From positions 3,578 through 67,577 of the forward strand of contig CAJUQA010000019.1 of assembly GCA_910588375.1 (NCBI GenBank): a DNA stretch of 64,000 nucleotides, given 5' to 3'. This stretch comes from an uncultured Odoribacter sp. Lineage in GTDB: Bacteria > Bacteroidota > Bacteroidia > Bacteroidales > Marinifilaceae. Under the pieces are notes generated by a model, which saw only the letters and a program-made list of their open reading frames with translations, was not told the origin of the DNA and did not search any database. Position 1 is the first letter of the stretch; each line of letters opens with the position of its first letter. Below are positions 43,194-53,331 of this stretch, piece by piece. The translations under genes were made by a program, and so were the position numbers.

Positions 43194-44138
43194 TTACAAT
43201 CCCATCCGTTTTCTCAGATATATTTTTTCTCCGGCTTCCAGCGGAGCGTCTGCCTTGATATAATTAAAGAGGATCAGGCTTTTTAGCCGCACTCCGTACA
43301 TCTGGGAAATCAGATAGAGGTTTTCGCCTGCTTTTACCCGATGGAATTCATATCCTCGGGCGGCTCTGATTTTTTTGCGTTTTAAAAACACATATTGACC
43401 AACGGCAAGAGAGGCATCCTGTTTGTCGTTGTAGGCCATGAGTTTTTTCAATTTAATGCCGTAATATTTGGAGATGGCTGAGAATGTGTCGCCTGCTTTG
43501 ATTTCGATACAGGGAATTCCGTTCTTGATTTCTTCCCGTTTGTGGTAATTGACCGAAGCCTTTGGGGCTACACTTGTGTTTTTCCCGATTTTTTCCGCCG
43601 GTATCGTAGGAGCCGGTATACCTGTGGGGTGTTTCACCTTATGGTCATATTGGTACAACTGTTCCTCTTCGATAATTTTGATAAGCCGTTCTGCATACTG
43701 GGGATTGGTGGCATAGCCGGCCGCTTTCAGTCCTTTTGCCCAAGCTTTGTAATCGGTGGACGGAATATTGAACAGGCTGGCATAACGGGGGCGGGAAGTA
43801 AGGAATTCGCTGTGGTCGATCCACGATTGCTCGGGATTTTCATATTTTCGGAAACATTCGTTTTCCGCATCGTCGTCCATGTGGTAGGTGGGACCTTCCC
43901 AGTCGTGGCATTTGATGCCGAAGTGATTATTGGCCTCCTGCGATAGTTGTGACATACCGCATCCGGATTCAAAAATACCCTGTGCCAGGGTAATGCTGGC
44001 CGGAATGCCCGTGCGTTCCATCTCCCGGATAGCAATATTTTTATACTTGTGGATAAAATCTTTACGGGATTGCCCTTCTGTGTGGGATGTTATTAGGCTG
44101 AATAACAGGATAATCAAAATGACGGATGTATTTTTCAT
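43194..44138 (-). CDS. secreted glucosaminidase with two LysM domains
   Basis: The 314-residue protein probably hydrolyses peptidoglycan in the periplasm. A signal peptide (MKNTSVILIILLFSLITSH) is followed by a FlgJ/AcmA-type glucosaminidase domain (about residues 28-165), with SITLAQGIFESGCGMSQLSQ holding the catalytic Glu, and NNHFGIKC. Two LysM repeats follow: CIEIKAGDTFSAISKYYGIKL (about 205-250) and FHRVKAGENLYLISQMYGVR (about 265-310). It heads an operon with DUF4199 and GT2 genes and is divergent from cdd. Confidence 0.92.
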   Translation of the reverse strand: MKNTSVILIILLFSLITSHTEGQSRKDFIHKYKNIAIREMERTGIPASITLAQGIFESGCGMSQLSQEANNHFGIKCHDWEGPTYHMDDDAENECFRKYENPEQSWIDHSEFLTSRPRYASLFNIPSTDYKAWAKGLKAAGYATNPQYAERLIKIIEEEQLYQYDHKVKHPTGIPAPTIPAEKIGKNTSVAPKASVNYHKREEIKNGIPCIEIKAGDTFSAISKYYGIKLKKLMAYNDKQDASLAVGQYVFLKRKKIRAARGYEFHRVKAGENLYLISQMYGVRLKSLILFNYIKADAPLEAGEKIYLRKRMGL

Positions 44139-44253
44139 ATTCTAAAAAACTCAGTTGCTGTTATGTTCTAAAAATAGACGGGCTTTTTTTATTCCTGTTT
44201 TTTTACGAACTTTACATTCCATTTTTTCGGGGTAAAATTAATAAAAATAAGCA

Positions 44254-44715
44254 ATGGAGAAAAGGGAACTGCAAATAGATTACACGGTTTATGAAAAAAC
44301 GTATCCGGAAGGCTATGCGGAGTTGTGTGAAAAAGCCCTTCGGGTCATTCCTCAGGCGTATAGCGTATATTCCGGTTTTTCGGTCGGTGCGGCTTTACTT
44401 TTGGAGAATGGAGAGGTGGTGATGGGAACGAATCAGGAAAATGCGGCTTATCCCAGCGGGCTTTGTGCCGAGCGAACAGCCTTGTTTTATGCCGCTTCCC
44501 GTTATCCAGGAGTAAAAGTGATCGCTCTGGCTGTTGCTGCTTTTGACAGAGGAAAGCAAACTGCCTGCTTTGTGCCGCCGTGCGGGGCCTGCCGTCAGGT
44601 GATGGCGGAGACCATTAAACGTACCGGAGATTTTGATGTCATCATGATAGGAGCGGAAGAAACGGCCGTGCTGAAAGCCTCGGCGTTACTGCCTTTTACA
44701 TTTGACCTGCTGTAA
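44254..44715 (+). CDS. cdd: cytidine deaminase
   Basis: Deaminates cytidine and deoxycytidine to uridine forms in pyrimidine salvage. The 153-residue protein has the zinc site in YPSGLCAERTALFYAAS (CAE: Cys ligand and catalytic Glu) and PPCGACRQVM (two Cys ligands). SGFSVGAALL and ENAAYPS are also conserved. It lies alone between the LysM gene and convergent recR. Confidence 0.95.
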   Translation: MEKRELQIDYTVYEKTYPEGYAELCEKALRVIPQAYSVYSGFSVGAALLLENGEVVMGTNQENAAYPSGLCAERTALFYAASRYPGVKVIALAVAAFDRGKQTACFVPPCGACRQVMAETIKRTGDFDVIMIGAEETAVLKASALLPFTFDLL

Positions 44716-44729
44716 GCTCTGATATAAGT

Positions 44730-45341
44730 TTATTCCGTAAAGGCAATCCGGTTGAGGATAGAGCGTCCCAAAGTGAGTTCGTCGGTGTATTCCAGATCGT
44801 TTCCGACGGAAATACCCTTTGCGATAGTGCTAATAACCAGATTTTTCCGATCCTTTATTTTTTTGTAGATGAAATAGCCGGTTGTATCCCCCTCTATGGT
44901 AGCACTCAGGGCGAAAATGATTTCCCGGATGTCTTCCTGTTCAATTCTTTGCAGAAGGCTGTCGATATGCAGGTCGGCGGGTCCCACGCCGTCCATGGGG
45001 GAGATAATGCCGCCTAATACGTGATACAGACCGTGAAACTGGGAGGTGGCCTCGATGGATAGAATATCTTTCAAATTTTCCACCACACAGATGGTATGGG
45101 TGTCTCTTTGTGGGTCTGCACAAATTTCACATAGGTCGCTGTCTGTGATGTTGTAGCATTTTCGGCATTCCCGGATATTTCTTTTCAGGTCTCCGATGCT
45201 TTGTACAAAACCGTTTACTTCTTCCGGGCTTTTTTTGAGCAGGTGCAATACGAATTTCAAGGCTGTTTTGCGGCCTATTCCCGGAAGAGAGGCGAACTGT
45301 TCTACCGCTTTGTCCAACAGTTTTGAAGAAGAACTTTGCAT
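44730..45341 (-). CDS. recR: recombination protein RecR
   Basis: RecR loads RecA at gaps with RecO and RecF. The 203-residue protein has the N-terminal helix-hairpin-helix region (ASLPGIGRKTALKFVLHLL), the four-Cys zinc finger CRKCYNITDSDLCEIC, and a TOPRIM domain (CVVENLKDILSIEATSQFHG, YHVLGGIISPMDGVGP). It follows recJ on the same strand with a 24-bp gap, pairing two repair genes. Confidence 0.96.
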   Translation of the reverse strand: MQSSSSKLLDKAVEQFASLPGIGRKTALKFVLHLLKKSPEEVNGFVQSIGDLKRNIRECRKCYNITDSDLCEICADPQRDTHTICVVENLKDILSIEATSQFHGLYHVLGGIISPMDGVGPADLHIDSLLQRIEQEDIREIIFALSATIEGDTTGYFIYKKIKDRKNLVISTIAKGISVGNDLEYTDELTLGRSILNRIAFTE

Positions 45342-45365
45342 ACGTTACGGCAATCGGAATAGAAT

Positions 45366-47087
45366 TTATTTTTTAAACTGAATGTCTTTCAGTATCATTT
45401 GTATATCGGTACGTCCCATGAATTCGTTTTCCTGAAGTGTATAGCAAATATTGAAATACTTTCCGGAATTAACTTCATCATACAGGTGGCCCATTCCGAA
45501 TCCAATACCGCTGCGGTCATTGCATGCCCGAGTGTCATCCACGACTACTAACTTCAAGTGTTCGTTATTGCGTCCCACCTTTTTGGTGCCGATGAAATTG
45601 ACCACATTTTCTGTCATGAATACCGGCACATTGTTGTTGGGGCCGAACGGGGCGAATTTTTGAAGCATCTCGTACAACTCGGGTGTAATGTCCGATAATT
45701 TGATTTGAGCGTCAATATTAATCTGGGGCATTAGCATCTCTTCATTGATAGTCTCGCTGACAACCTGTTCGAATTTCTTTTTGAAGGGCTCTATGTTTTC
45801 AAGTTTGAGCGTCAGGCCGGCTGCATATTTGTGTCCTCCATAATTTTCAAGATATTCGCTGCATTGGGAGATGGCATAATATAGGTCGAAACCTTCCACT
45901 GAGCGGGCGGACCCTGTCGCTAGACCATTTGATTCGGTCAGAATGATGGTGGGGCGGTAGAACGTTTCCGTCAGCCGGGAGGCCACGATACCAATAACAC
46001 CCTTGTGCCATTTCGGATTATAGAGTACGGTCGTCTTTCGGGAAGTTTCGATTTGGGATTTCAGAATATGTCGGACGGCCTCTTCTGTAATGTCATGATC
46101 CAGCTTTTTACGCTGGTCGTTGAATGTATTGATGTCGTTGGCAATATCGTTGGCGCAACATTCTTCATCCGCCGTCAGCAGGTCCACCGCCTTGCATCCC
46201 GACTCTACCCGTCCAGCAGCATTGATGCGGGGACCGATTCGGAAAACAATATCGTTGATGGTAATTTCCTTGTCGATACCTGCAATTTCGATGATGGTTT
46301 TTAATCCTAAACTTGGGGTGGTGTTGAGTTGCTGAAGTCCGTAATAGGCCAGAATCCGGTTCTCTCCGGTAATCGGGACAATGTCGCTGGCAATGCTTAC
46401 GCACAGCAGGTCCAGTAATTTATATAAATCCGACATCGGCAGATTGTGTTTCATCGAATGTGCCTGCACAAACTTGAAACTGACACCGCAACCGCTCAGC
46501 CATTTATAAGGGTAGGGACAATCCTCGCGTTGCGGGTCCAACACGGCTACGGCTTCCGGCAGGGATTCGCCCGGAGTGTGATGGTCGCAGATGATAATGT
46601 CGATGCCTTTTTCTTTGGCGTATTTCACTTTTTCCACGGCTTTTACGCCGCAGTCCGTGACAATGATTAAAGAAAATTTGTTTTCAGCGGCATAGTCAAT
46701 ACCTTTTACGGAAATACCGTAACCTTCTGTATATCGGTCGGGGATATAATATTCCAACCGGGAAGTTGCATACTTGTTTTTCAAATATTTGTAAAGCAAT
46801 GCGACAGCCGTCGTACCATCGACATCGTAATCACCATATATCATTACCTTTTCGTCTGCTGCAATTGCCTGGTCCAGACGTTCAACTGCTTTGTCCATAT
46901 CCTTCATCAGAAAAGGATCATGAAGCATATGGAGGGAAGGATAAAAAAAAGCCTGCACCTCTTCAGGCGTCTCAATCCCTCTCTGAAGCAAAAGGTTTGT
47001 AATGATATGGCAGCAATTGGTTTTTCTTGATAGTTCCGATATTTTATTTTCCTCTGCGGTAGTATTTAATACCCATCTTTTTTTCAT
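45366..47087 (-). CDS. recJ: single-stranded-DNA-specific exonuclease RecJ
   Basis: RecJ degrades single-stranded DNA 5'-to-3' in recombination and mismatch repair. The 573-residue protein has DHH-family motifs: VMIYGDYDVDGTTAVALLYK, LIIVTDCG and IIICDHHTPGE (DHH). The DHHA1 domain has GRINAAGRVESG-like residues and a glycine-rich NYGGHKYAAGLTL segment. A C-terminal OB-like domain ends near the stop. Divergent from lysS across a 256-bp region. Confidence 0.96.
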   Translation of the reverse strand: MKKRWVLNTTAEENKISELSRKTNCCHIITNLLLQRGIETPEEVQAFFYPSLHMLHDPFLMKDMDKAVERLDQAIAADEKVMIYGDYDVDGTTAVALLYKYLKNKYATSRLEYYIPDRYTEGYGISVKGIDYAAENKFSLIIVTDCGVKAVEKVKYAKEKGIDIIICDHHTPGESLPEAVAVLDPQREDCPYPYKWLSGCGVSFKFVQAHSMKHNLPMSDLYKLLDLLCVSIASDIVPITGENRILAYYGLQQLNTTPSLGLKTIIEIAGIDKEITINDIVFRIGPRINAAGRVESGCKAVDLLTADEECCANDIANDINTFNDQRKKLDHDITEEAVRHILKSQIETSRKTTVLYNPKWHKGVIGIVASRLTETFYRPTIILTESNGLATGSARSVEGFDLYYAISQCSEYLENYGGHKYAAGLTLKLENIEPFKKKFEQVVSETINEEMLMPQINIDAQIKLSDITPELYEMLQKFAPFGPNNNVPVFMTENVVNFIGTKKVGRNNEHLKLVVVDDTRACNDRSGIGFGMGHLYDEVNSGKYFNICYTLQENEFMGRTDIQMILKDIQFKK

Positions 47088-47250
47088 TCTACTTTTTTCA
47101 ATTCTGCTACAAAGTAGCGGAAATTCCGCGTCATTTCAAAGCTAAATATTTATAATTTTTCCATGATTATGGTATGCGTTTATTAATCAAATGAATAGCA
47201 TGTACTTTCCTGGCCAGAAGGTAGTCTCAGGGAGCTTTCGCAAAATCTTT

Positions 47251-47281
47251 TTGACATTGAGTTGTTTATTTTGTATCTTTG
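47251..47281 (+). promoter_or_regulatory. lysS promoter TTGACA-17-TATCTTTG
   Basis: TTGACA (47251-47256) and a perfect TAnnTTTG (TATCTTTG, 47274-47281) are separated by 17 bp, 62 bp before the lysS ATG. This is the clearest protein-gene promoter in the window. The rest of the 256-bp recJ-lysS interval holds no gene. Confidence 0.7.
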
Positions 47282-47343
47282 TGCCTCAGAGTGGGATTTT
47301 GCAAGTTAATAGTTTGAAATAAAAATATTTAAAATATAAGAAA

Positions 47344-49065
47344 ATGAGTTTTACTGAATTGAGCGAACAGGAGATTATCCGGAGAAATTCACTGGGCGAA
47401 TTGGACAAATTGGGAATTGAAGCCTATCCGGCAGCTGAATTTGAGGTGACCGGTCATGCGGCGGAAATAAAGGAAAATTTTAAGGATGATGCTCCGGAGC
47501 GGAAAGTGGTGGTAGCGGGGCGTATGATGAGCCGCCGCATCATGGGTAAAGCTTCATTTTTCGAGTTGCAGGATGCTACTGGCAGAATACAGGTGTATGT
47601 GAGCCGCGACGATATTTCCACAGATGAGAATGCCACCGCCTATAATACGGTGTTCAAAAAATTGATGGACATCGGGGACATTGTTGGGGTAAAAGGCTTT
47701 GTATTCCGCACGCAGACCGGTGAAATATCAGTGCATGCCAAGGAATTGGTTATGTTGTCCAAATCCCTACGCCCGCTTCCGGTGGTGAAGGAAAAAGACG
47801 GAAAACTCTTTGATGCCTTTACGGATGCTGAACAGCGCTATCGTCAGCGTTATCTCGACTTGATTGTCAATCCGCAGGTAAAGGATGTCTTTGTCAAACG
47901 CACGAAGATAATCAATGCTATTCGTGAGTTCTTTAACAGCAAAGGCTATCTGGAAGTGGAGACACCCGTATTGCAGTCTATTCCTGGTGGTGCATCGGCG
48001 CGGCCTTTCATTACCCATCACAACGCTTTGGATATTCCGCTTTATTTGCGTATCGCTAATGAGCTTTACCTGAAACGCTTGATTGTGGGTGGTTTTGAAG
48101 GCGTGTATGAGTTTTCCCGCAACTTCCGCAACGAAGGGATGGATCGTACGCATAATCCGGAATTTACGTGTATGGAAATCTATGTAGCCTACAAGGATTA
48201 CCTGTGGATGATGAATTTCACCGAAGAGATGATTGAACGGGCGGCTCTGGCGATTAACGGCACGACAAAAACCGTAATCGGAGAGAATGAGATTGATTTC
48301 AAACGGCCTTTCCGGCGTGTGCGGATGGCGGATGCCATCAAGGAATATACGGGCTATGACATTGAAAAAATGTCGGAAGAAGAGCTGTATGACGCTTGTG
48401 TGAAAATGGGAATAGAAGTAGACAAAACCATGGGAAAAGGCAAGCTCATAGATGAAATATTCGGGGAAAAGTGTGAGGGACACTATATCCAGCCGACGTT
48501 TATTTACGACTATCCGAAAGAAATGTCTCCGCTGACGAAGAAACATCGGGAGAATCCGGAACTGACGGAGCGGTTCGAGTTGTTTGTGAACGGCAAGGAA
48601 GTGGCTAATGCCTATTCGGAACTCAATGACCCGATAGACCAGCTTGAACGTTTCCAGGAACAGCTGAAATTACAGGAGCGGGGGGATGATGAAGCTATGT
48701 ATATCGACTACGATTTTGTTCGGGCGTTGGAATACGGCATGCCTCCTACGTCTGGCATGGGAATCGGCATTGACCGTCTTTGCATGTTTTTGACCAACAG
48801 CCCTTCCATACAGGATGTGCTGTTCTTCCCTCAGATGAAACCTGAGAAAAAGACGGCTGTAGACAGTGATGACAAATTTGAAGCACTGGGGATTCCCCAT
48901 GAATGGGTGGAGGTTATCCGGAAAGCCGGCTATCAGACCGTGGATGCTTTGAAAGCGGTGGAAAATCCCAATAAACTGCATCAGCAGCTTTGCGGAATCA
49001 ATAAAAAGGAGAAACTGGGTCTGGCGGCACCGGCACCGGACCAGGTGAAACAGTGGATCGGATAA
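47344..49065 (+). CDS. lysS: lysyl-tRNA synthetase (class II)
   Basis: Charges tRNA-Lys. The 573-residue protein has the N-terminal OB-fold anticodon-binding domain (KVVVAGRMMSRRIMGKASFF), class II motif 2 (FSRNFRNEGMDRTHNPEFTC) and motif 3 (GMGIGIDRLCMFLTNSPSIQDVLFF). About 65 extra C-terminal residues (from FEALGIPHEWVEVIRKAGY) resemble a helix-hairpin-helix module typical of Bacteroidetes LysRS. The gpsA gene follows after 20 bp. Confidence 0.97.
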   Translation: MSFTELSEQEIIRRNSLGELDKLGIEAYPAAEFEVTGHAAEIKENFKDDAPERKVVVAGRMMSRRIMGKASFFELQDATGRIQVYVSRDDISTDENATAYNTVFKKLMDIGDIVGVKGFVFRTQTGEISVHAKELVMLSKSLRPLPVVKEKDGKLFDAFTDAEQRYRQRYLDLIVNPQVKDVFVKRTKIINAIREFFNSKGYLEVETPVLQSIPGGASARPFITHHNALDIPLYLRIANELYLKRLIVGGFEGVYEFSRNFRNEGMDRTHNPEFTCMEIYVAYKDYLWMMNFTEEMIERAALAINGTTKTVIGENEIDFKRPFRRVRMADAIKEYTGYDIEKMSEEELYDACVKMGIEVDKTMGKGKLIDEIFGEKCEGHYIQPTFIYDYPKEMSPLTKKHRENPELTERFELFVNGKEVANAYSELNDPIDQLERFQEQLKLQERGDDEAMYIDYDFVRALEYGMPPTSGMGIGIDRLCMFLTNSPSIQDVLFFPQMKPEKKTAVDSDDKFEALGIPHEWVEVIRKAGYQTVDALKAVENPNKLHQQLCGINKKEKLGLAAPAPDQVKQWIG

Positions 49066-49085
49066 ATCGTTCTAAATAAAACATT

Positions 49086-50087
49086 ATGGAATTACCTCAT
49101 AATCCCCGGCTCGGAGTAGTCGGCGGAGGCAGTTGGGCTACGGCAATCGCGAAAATACTTATTGAAACCAACGACCACATTACGTGGTTCATGCGGAATA
49201 TCGATACGATTCAGGCGTTTAAGTCGTATAGCCACAACCCGCGCTATTTGACAGAGGTGGAATTTGATTTGTCGAAAATTACTTTTACCGACAATCTTGA
49301 TCGGCTGATTGATGCATGTGATGTAATTATATTCGCTGTTCCCAGTGCCTTTCTGAAAAATGTCACGTCACGAATTACCCATTCCTTGGAGCGGAAAATT
49401 ATCGTTTCTGCCATCAAAGGATTGATTCCGGACGACAATCTGATTATTGCGGAGTTTTTTAATAATTATTTTAATGTTCCTTTGGAACAGATTGTGGTGA
49501 TTTCCGGTCCCTGCCATGCGGAGGAAATTGCCTTGGAACGGTTGTCTTATCTGACTTTTGCCAGCAATGACTTGAAAGTAGCCCGGCTCGTGGCGCAGAC
49601 TTTTGATTGCCATTATGTTAAAACCAGTATTTCGGACGATATTTACGGTACGGAGTATGCTGCTGTATTGAAAAATGTAATTGCTATCGCTGCGGGCATC
49701 TGTCACGGATTACGTTACGGGGATAACTTCCAGGCAGTATTGATTGCCAATGCCATACAGGAAATAGAGCGTTTTGTGGCAGCTGTTCATCCCATACATC
49801 GCGATATAAAGAGTTCTGCCTATCTGGGGGATTTGCTGGTGACGGCCTATTCTCAATTCAGCCGCAACCGGACTTTCGGTACTATGATAGGAAAAGGTTA
49901 CTCCGTGAAATCCGCCCAAATGGAAATGTTGATGATTGCGGAGGGGTATTTCGCGGTGAAAGGAATCAAGGAAATTAACGAGCACTATAATGTGCACATG
50001 CCGATCACCAACGCTGTCTACAATATTCTTTACGAGCACATCAGTCCCGTTATGGAAATCCGCCTGTTGACGGAAGAGTTGAGATAA
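49086..50087 (+). CDS. gpsA: glycerol-3-phosphate dehydrogenase [NAD(P)+]
   Basis: Reduces dihydroxyacetone phosphate to sn-glycerol-3-phosphate for phospholipid synthesis. The 333-residue protein has the dinucleotide-binding LGVVGGGSWATAIAKIL, ISAIKG-type VSAIKGLIPD, SGPCHAEEI and the catalytic region GTEYAAVLKNVIAIAAGICHGL with its Lys. It is in a forward operon after lysS and 19 bp before the GNAT-like gene. Confidence 0.95.
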   Translation: MELPHNPRLGVVGGGSWATAIAKILIETNDHITWFMRNIDTIQAFKSYSHNPRYLTEVEFDLSKITFTDNLDRLIDACDVIIFAVPSAFLKNVTSRITHSLERKIIVSAIKGLIPDDNLIIAEFFNNYFNVPLEQIVVISGPCHAEEIALERLSYLTFASNDLKVARLVAQTFDCHYVKTSISDDIYGTEYAAVLKNVIAIAAGICHGLRYGDNFQAVLIANAIQEIERFVAAVHPIHRDIKSSAYLGDLLVTAYSQFSRNRTFGTMIGKGYSVKSAQMEMLMIAEGYFAVKGIKEINEHYNVHMPITNAVYNILYEHISPVMEIRLLTEELR

Positions 50088-50106
50088 CGGTTAAAAAACG
50101 GAACCT

Positions 50107-51279
50107 ATGTTTTATTTGGAAGAAATAAAGAATCGGGCACAGGAAAACGCTTTCATCGAACTTCCGGTGCGTTTATATAAGGACTGTCCCTATTGGATAC
50201 GTCCGCTTGACCAGGATATACGGAATGTGTTCGATCCGGAGAAAAATCCGTGTTTCAAACACGGGGAGTGTGTCCGCTGGCTTTTAAAGGATGAGAAAGG
50301 GACGTACGTGGGGAGAGTGGCGGCGTTTGTCAACCGGAAAACGTGCGGTCTGGATAAATATACTGTCGGCCAGATGGGCTTTTTTGAGTGTATCGACGAC
50401 CAAGAGGCGGCGTTTCAGTTGTTTGACTGCTGTCGGAAATGGTTGGAGACCAAAGGTATGGAGGCGATGGAAGGGCCTGTGAATTTTGGGGAACGGATTG
50501 AATGGTGGGGATTGTTGGCGGACGGTTTTGACCGTTGTCCCAACTACGCCATGCCCTATACGCATTCCTATTATGTGAAATTTTTTGAAGAATACGGATT
50601 CCGTGACTTTTTCAAACAGTACACTTACCGCACCAAATTGGAGATGGAGAGCCTGGCGCCAGTGGTGGTGTGGAAAGCCGACCGATTGCTGAAAAATCCG
50701 GACTATTCCGTGTATACTTATCGGGAAATCGGTAAGCGGAAGGCAATCGATTCTTTGCTGGAAGTATATAATAAGGCGTGGAATCTGGAAGTACACGGTG
50801 TGGATGGCATCACCCGCGAACAGGTGGAGGCCATTTATAAAAGTCTGCGGCCCATCGTGGACAAGGATCTGATTTATTTTGCTTACTACAAGGAACAACC
50901 CATCGGTTTCTTTTTGATGTTTCCGGAAATCAACCAGACTGTAAGGCATCTGAACGGTAAGATGAACTTGTGGGGCGTATTGAAATTCATCTATTGCCGG
51001 CACATCCGAAAAATAGATGTGGCTTTGGGGCAATTGTTCGGGGTCGTGCCTGAGTTTCAGGGCAAGGGCGTTGAAGCGGCCATGATTAAACGTTTTTGCG
51101 AAAAGATTGTGGAAAAAAACAGCCACTACAAATATCTGGAGATGAACTGGGTGGGTGATTTCAATCCTCAGATGATGCACCTGATGGAATATTTGAGCGC
51201 TACGGCTGATAAAACGCATGTCACTTACCGTAAGCTCTTCCGGGAGGATATTGAATTTGTCCGCTCGGCAGACAAATAA
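50107..51279 (+). CDS. GNAT-like hypothetical protein
   Basis: The 390-residue protein belongs to a family widespread in Bacteroidetes without known function. The start (RLYKDCPYWIRPLDQDIRNVFDPEKNPCF), the WLLKDEKGTYVGRVAAF strand pair and MGFFECIDDQEAAFQLFDCC look like an N-terminal GNAT-type fold. QPIGFFLMFPEIN, VALGQLFGVVPEFQGKGVEAAMI and YLEMNWVGDFNPQMMHLME suggest a second acyltransferase-like half with an acyl-CoA-binding loop. No signal peptide. Translated after gpsA, which hints at lipid or N-acyl chemistry, but this is inference. Confidence 0.7.
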   Translation: MFYLEEIKNRAQENAFIELPVRLYKDCPYWIRPLDQDIRNVFDPEKNPCFKHGECVRWLLKDEKGTYVGRVAAFVNRKTCGLDKYTVGQMGFFECIDDQEAAFQLFDCCRKWLETKGMEAMEGPVNFGERIEWWGLLADGFDRCPNYAMPYTHSYYVKFFEEYGFRDFFKQYTYRTKLEMESLAPVVVWKADRLLKNPDYSVYTYREIGKRKAIDSLLEVYNKAWNLEVHGVDGITREQVEAIYKSLRPIVDKDLIYFAYYKEQPIGFFLMFPEINQTVRHLNGKMNLWGVLKFIYCRHIRKIDVALGQLFGVVPEFQGKGVEAAMIKRFCEKIVEKNSHYKYLEMNWVGDFNPQMMHLMEYLSATADKTHVTYRKLFREDIEFVRSADK

Positions 51280-51332
51280 AATTTTATTTTTTCAGAAAAA
51301 ATCCGTATAATCGAAGTCTGAATACTGAGATT

Positions 51333-52430
51333 ATGCGGTTTTACTTTTTTATAGGGATTCTTTTGCTGGGAATGGCGGCTTGCCATAAGGATGATGCGGA
51401 TGTGAAGGAAAGGGCAGGGCGTACCCTGATTGTCTATTTGGGGGTGGATAACAATTTTGCCGGGGAAGGAGGCCAGAAAATAAAGGCACTGACCGAAGGC
51501 TGGCGGGAAAGCTATAACGGGAATTTGTTGGTGTATTCGGACGGTGGGGAAGCGGTATTGGTGTATATCCATGAGAATAGAAGCGGTAAGTCGTTGGCAG
51601 ATACCATCGGGAAATACGGGGCGGAAAATTCTGCCGATCCGGAGGTATTGAAAAGAGTATTGTTGGAGGTGCAAGACCGGTTTCCTGCTGATTCTTATGG
51701 GATGGTCGTGCTTTCGCATGGTTCCGGATGGTTGCCTCAAGGCCAGTTGACAAAGCCGGCTTCCATTATTCAGGATCACTCCGACGAAATGGAATTTGCG
51801 GAGTTTGTGGATGCTATTCCTATGATGCTGGATTTTATAGTTTTTGACGCCTGCTTCATGGGAACCATTGAGGTTGCTTATGAATTGAAAGAAAAAACGA
51901 AATACATCGTCGCTTCTCCAGCGGAGGTGCTTTCACCGGGGTTTGTTTACAAGAGCATGGTGGGGCATCTGATGGCGCCGGAACCTCGTTTAACGGCGGT
52001 AGCAAAAGAGTTTTACGACTATTTCAATCTCTTGGACGGCTTTTGGAAATCGGCCACCGTGTCGGTGGTGAAAACAGACGAATTGGAGCGGGTGGCGGAA
52101 TTTTTGGCAGGAATAGGGGACGTTACGGTTTCGGAAAGGGTTAACCTGCGGGAAGTCCAGCAATACGGTTATGCTTCGCATGCTTTGTTCTGGGATATGG
52201 GGGATTATGTTTCCCATTGGGCACCTGAATATGCCGGACAATTTGCCGGTATTTTAGACCGGGCTATCCTGTATAAAGCGGCAACCCCCGGTTATTATTC
52301 TTCGGGAAATATGGCATATAATAAAATCCGTACATACAGCGGAATGGCGATGTATATCCCGCAGGCAGATTATCCAGCCTTGAATGAGGAATTTCGGAAA
52401 TTGAAATGGACGAAAGCCGTTAGTCGGTAA
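51333..52430 (+). CDS. clostripain-family (C11) cysteine peptidase, lipoprotein
   Basis: The 365-residue protein has a lipoprotein signal (FYFFIGILLLGMAAC, lipid-modified Cys at about residue 17), so it is likely membrane-attached. The C11 domain follows: RTLIVYLGVDNNFAGEG, the catalytic His in MVVLSHGSGWLPQG, and the catalytic Cys in FIVFDACFMGTIEVAYEL. C11 peptidases cleave after Arg or Lys. Its last 11 bp overlap the convergent NlpC/P60 gene. Confidence 0.9.
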   Translation: MRFYFFIGILLLGMAACHKDDADVKERAGRTLIVYLGVDNNFAGEGGQKIKALTEGWRESYNGNLLVYSDGGEAVLVYIHENRSGKSLADTIGKYGAENSADPEVLKRVLLEVQDRFPADSYGMVVLSHGSGWLPQGQLTKPASIIQDHSDEMEFAEFVDAIPMMLDFIVFDACFMGTIEVAYELKEKTKYIVASPAEVLSPGFVYKSMVGHLMAPEPRLTAVAKEFYDYFNLLDGFWKSATVSVVKTDELERVAEFLAGIGDVTVSERVNLREVQQYGYASHALFWDMGDYVSHWAPEYAGQFAGILDRAILYKAATPGYYSSGNMAYNKIRTYSGMAMYIPQADYPALNEEFRKLKWTKAVSR

Positions 52431-53208
52431 TCAGGCGTTTGATAACTTTCAAGTTGTGGGTATACCTTTTTAAATCTTCATTGAAAATTCCCTGGTGGTC
52501 GATTTTGTCCACCCTCACCCTGCCGGAAGCATGGATGATGCGGTTTTCTTTCCACAGGATACCGACGTGGGTAATGGCTCCCATGTCGTCACCGAAAAAG
52601 GCCAAGTCACCGGGCAAAGCCTCCTCCACGAATGAGAAATTCTGTCCCTCCAATACCTGCTGTGAAGCATCGCGGGGAATATCAATACCCGCCATCCGGT
52701 AGACCATTTGGGTCAGACCGGAGCAGTCGATACCGTAAGGGGTGCGTCCCCCCCAGAGATAAGGCGTGTTGTAGTACATGAGAGCATATTCGATGATTAA
52801 ATCCCTCAGGCTGTCGATGCCTACATCTTTCAGCCGTGTGAGCAGTGTATAGGTGTCACTGCCAAGCTGCATCGTGTTGGTCTCGGCATTGAAAAAGGGG
52901 AGTACGCTGCCGGAAACAATCAGGTTATTGCCGTAGGCACCCTCTTTTCTGACGATGTTAAATACCTCCGTGGTTAATACCGGGGTTTCTGATTGATATT
53001 TTGCGGCATATTCGTCGTTCGTTTCCTGGTACATCTTTTTATCAATCCACCCCTCATAGTTGTCGTGTAATACTCTGATATACGTCCATTTGTCAGTAGT
53101 TTCCAGAATTTCAAACATTTCTCCGAACAATATCTGGGAAATCATTTCACTTCTTTCCGATTGTTCTCTCCGTACCGGTATTATACTTAGGTCTGCAATT
53201 CCGAACAT
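52420..53208 (-). CDS. SH3/NlpC-P60 cysteine peptidase (dipeptidyl-peptidase VI-like)
   Basis: The 262-residue protein likely cleaves gamma-D-Glu-diaminopimelate bonds in murein peptides. Two N-terminal SH3b regions (residues 1-125, with SEMISQILFGEMFEILETTDKWTYIRVLHDNYEGWI) precede the NlpC/P60 domain with Cys in YGIDCSGLTQMVYRMAG and His in ITHVGILW, plus HASGRVRVD. There is no signal peptide, which is usual for the cytoplasmic peptide-recycling members. Confidence 0.92.
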   Translation of the reverse strand: MFGIADLSIIPVRREQSERSEMISQILFGEMFEILETTDKWTYIRVLHDNYEGWIDKKMYQETNDEYAAKYQSETPVLTTEVFNIVRKEGAYGNNLIVSGSVLPFFNAETNTMQLGSDTYTLLTRLKDVGIDSLRDLIIEYALMYYNTPYLWGGRTPYGIDCSGLTQMVYRMAGIDIPRDASQQVLEGQNFSFVEEALPGDLAFFGDDMGAITHVGILWKENRIIHASGRVRVDKIDHQGIFNEDLKRYTHNLKVIKRLITD

Positions 53209-53331
53209 GGGGCTTACCGTTTTTTGAATTGTATAAATGAGTCAGACATATTATATGTGCTGCAAAGATAATAAAAAGAAAAGGAATGTATATACATGGG
53301 ATGAAGTATTACGGTTTGGGGAGAGAGAGGT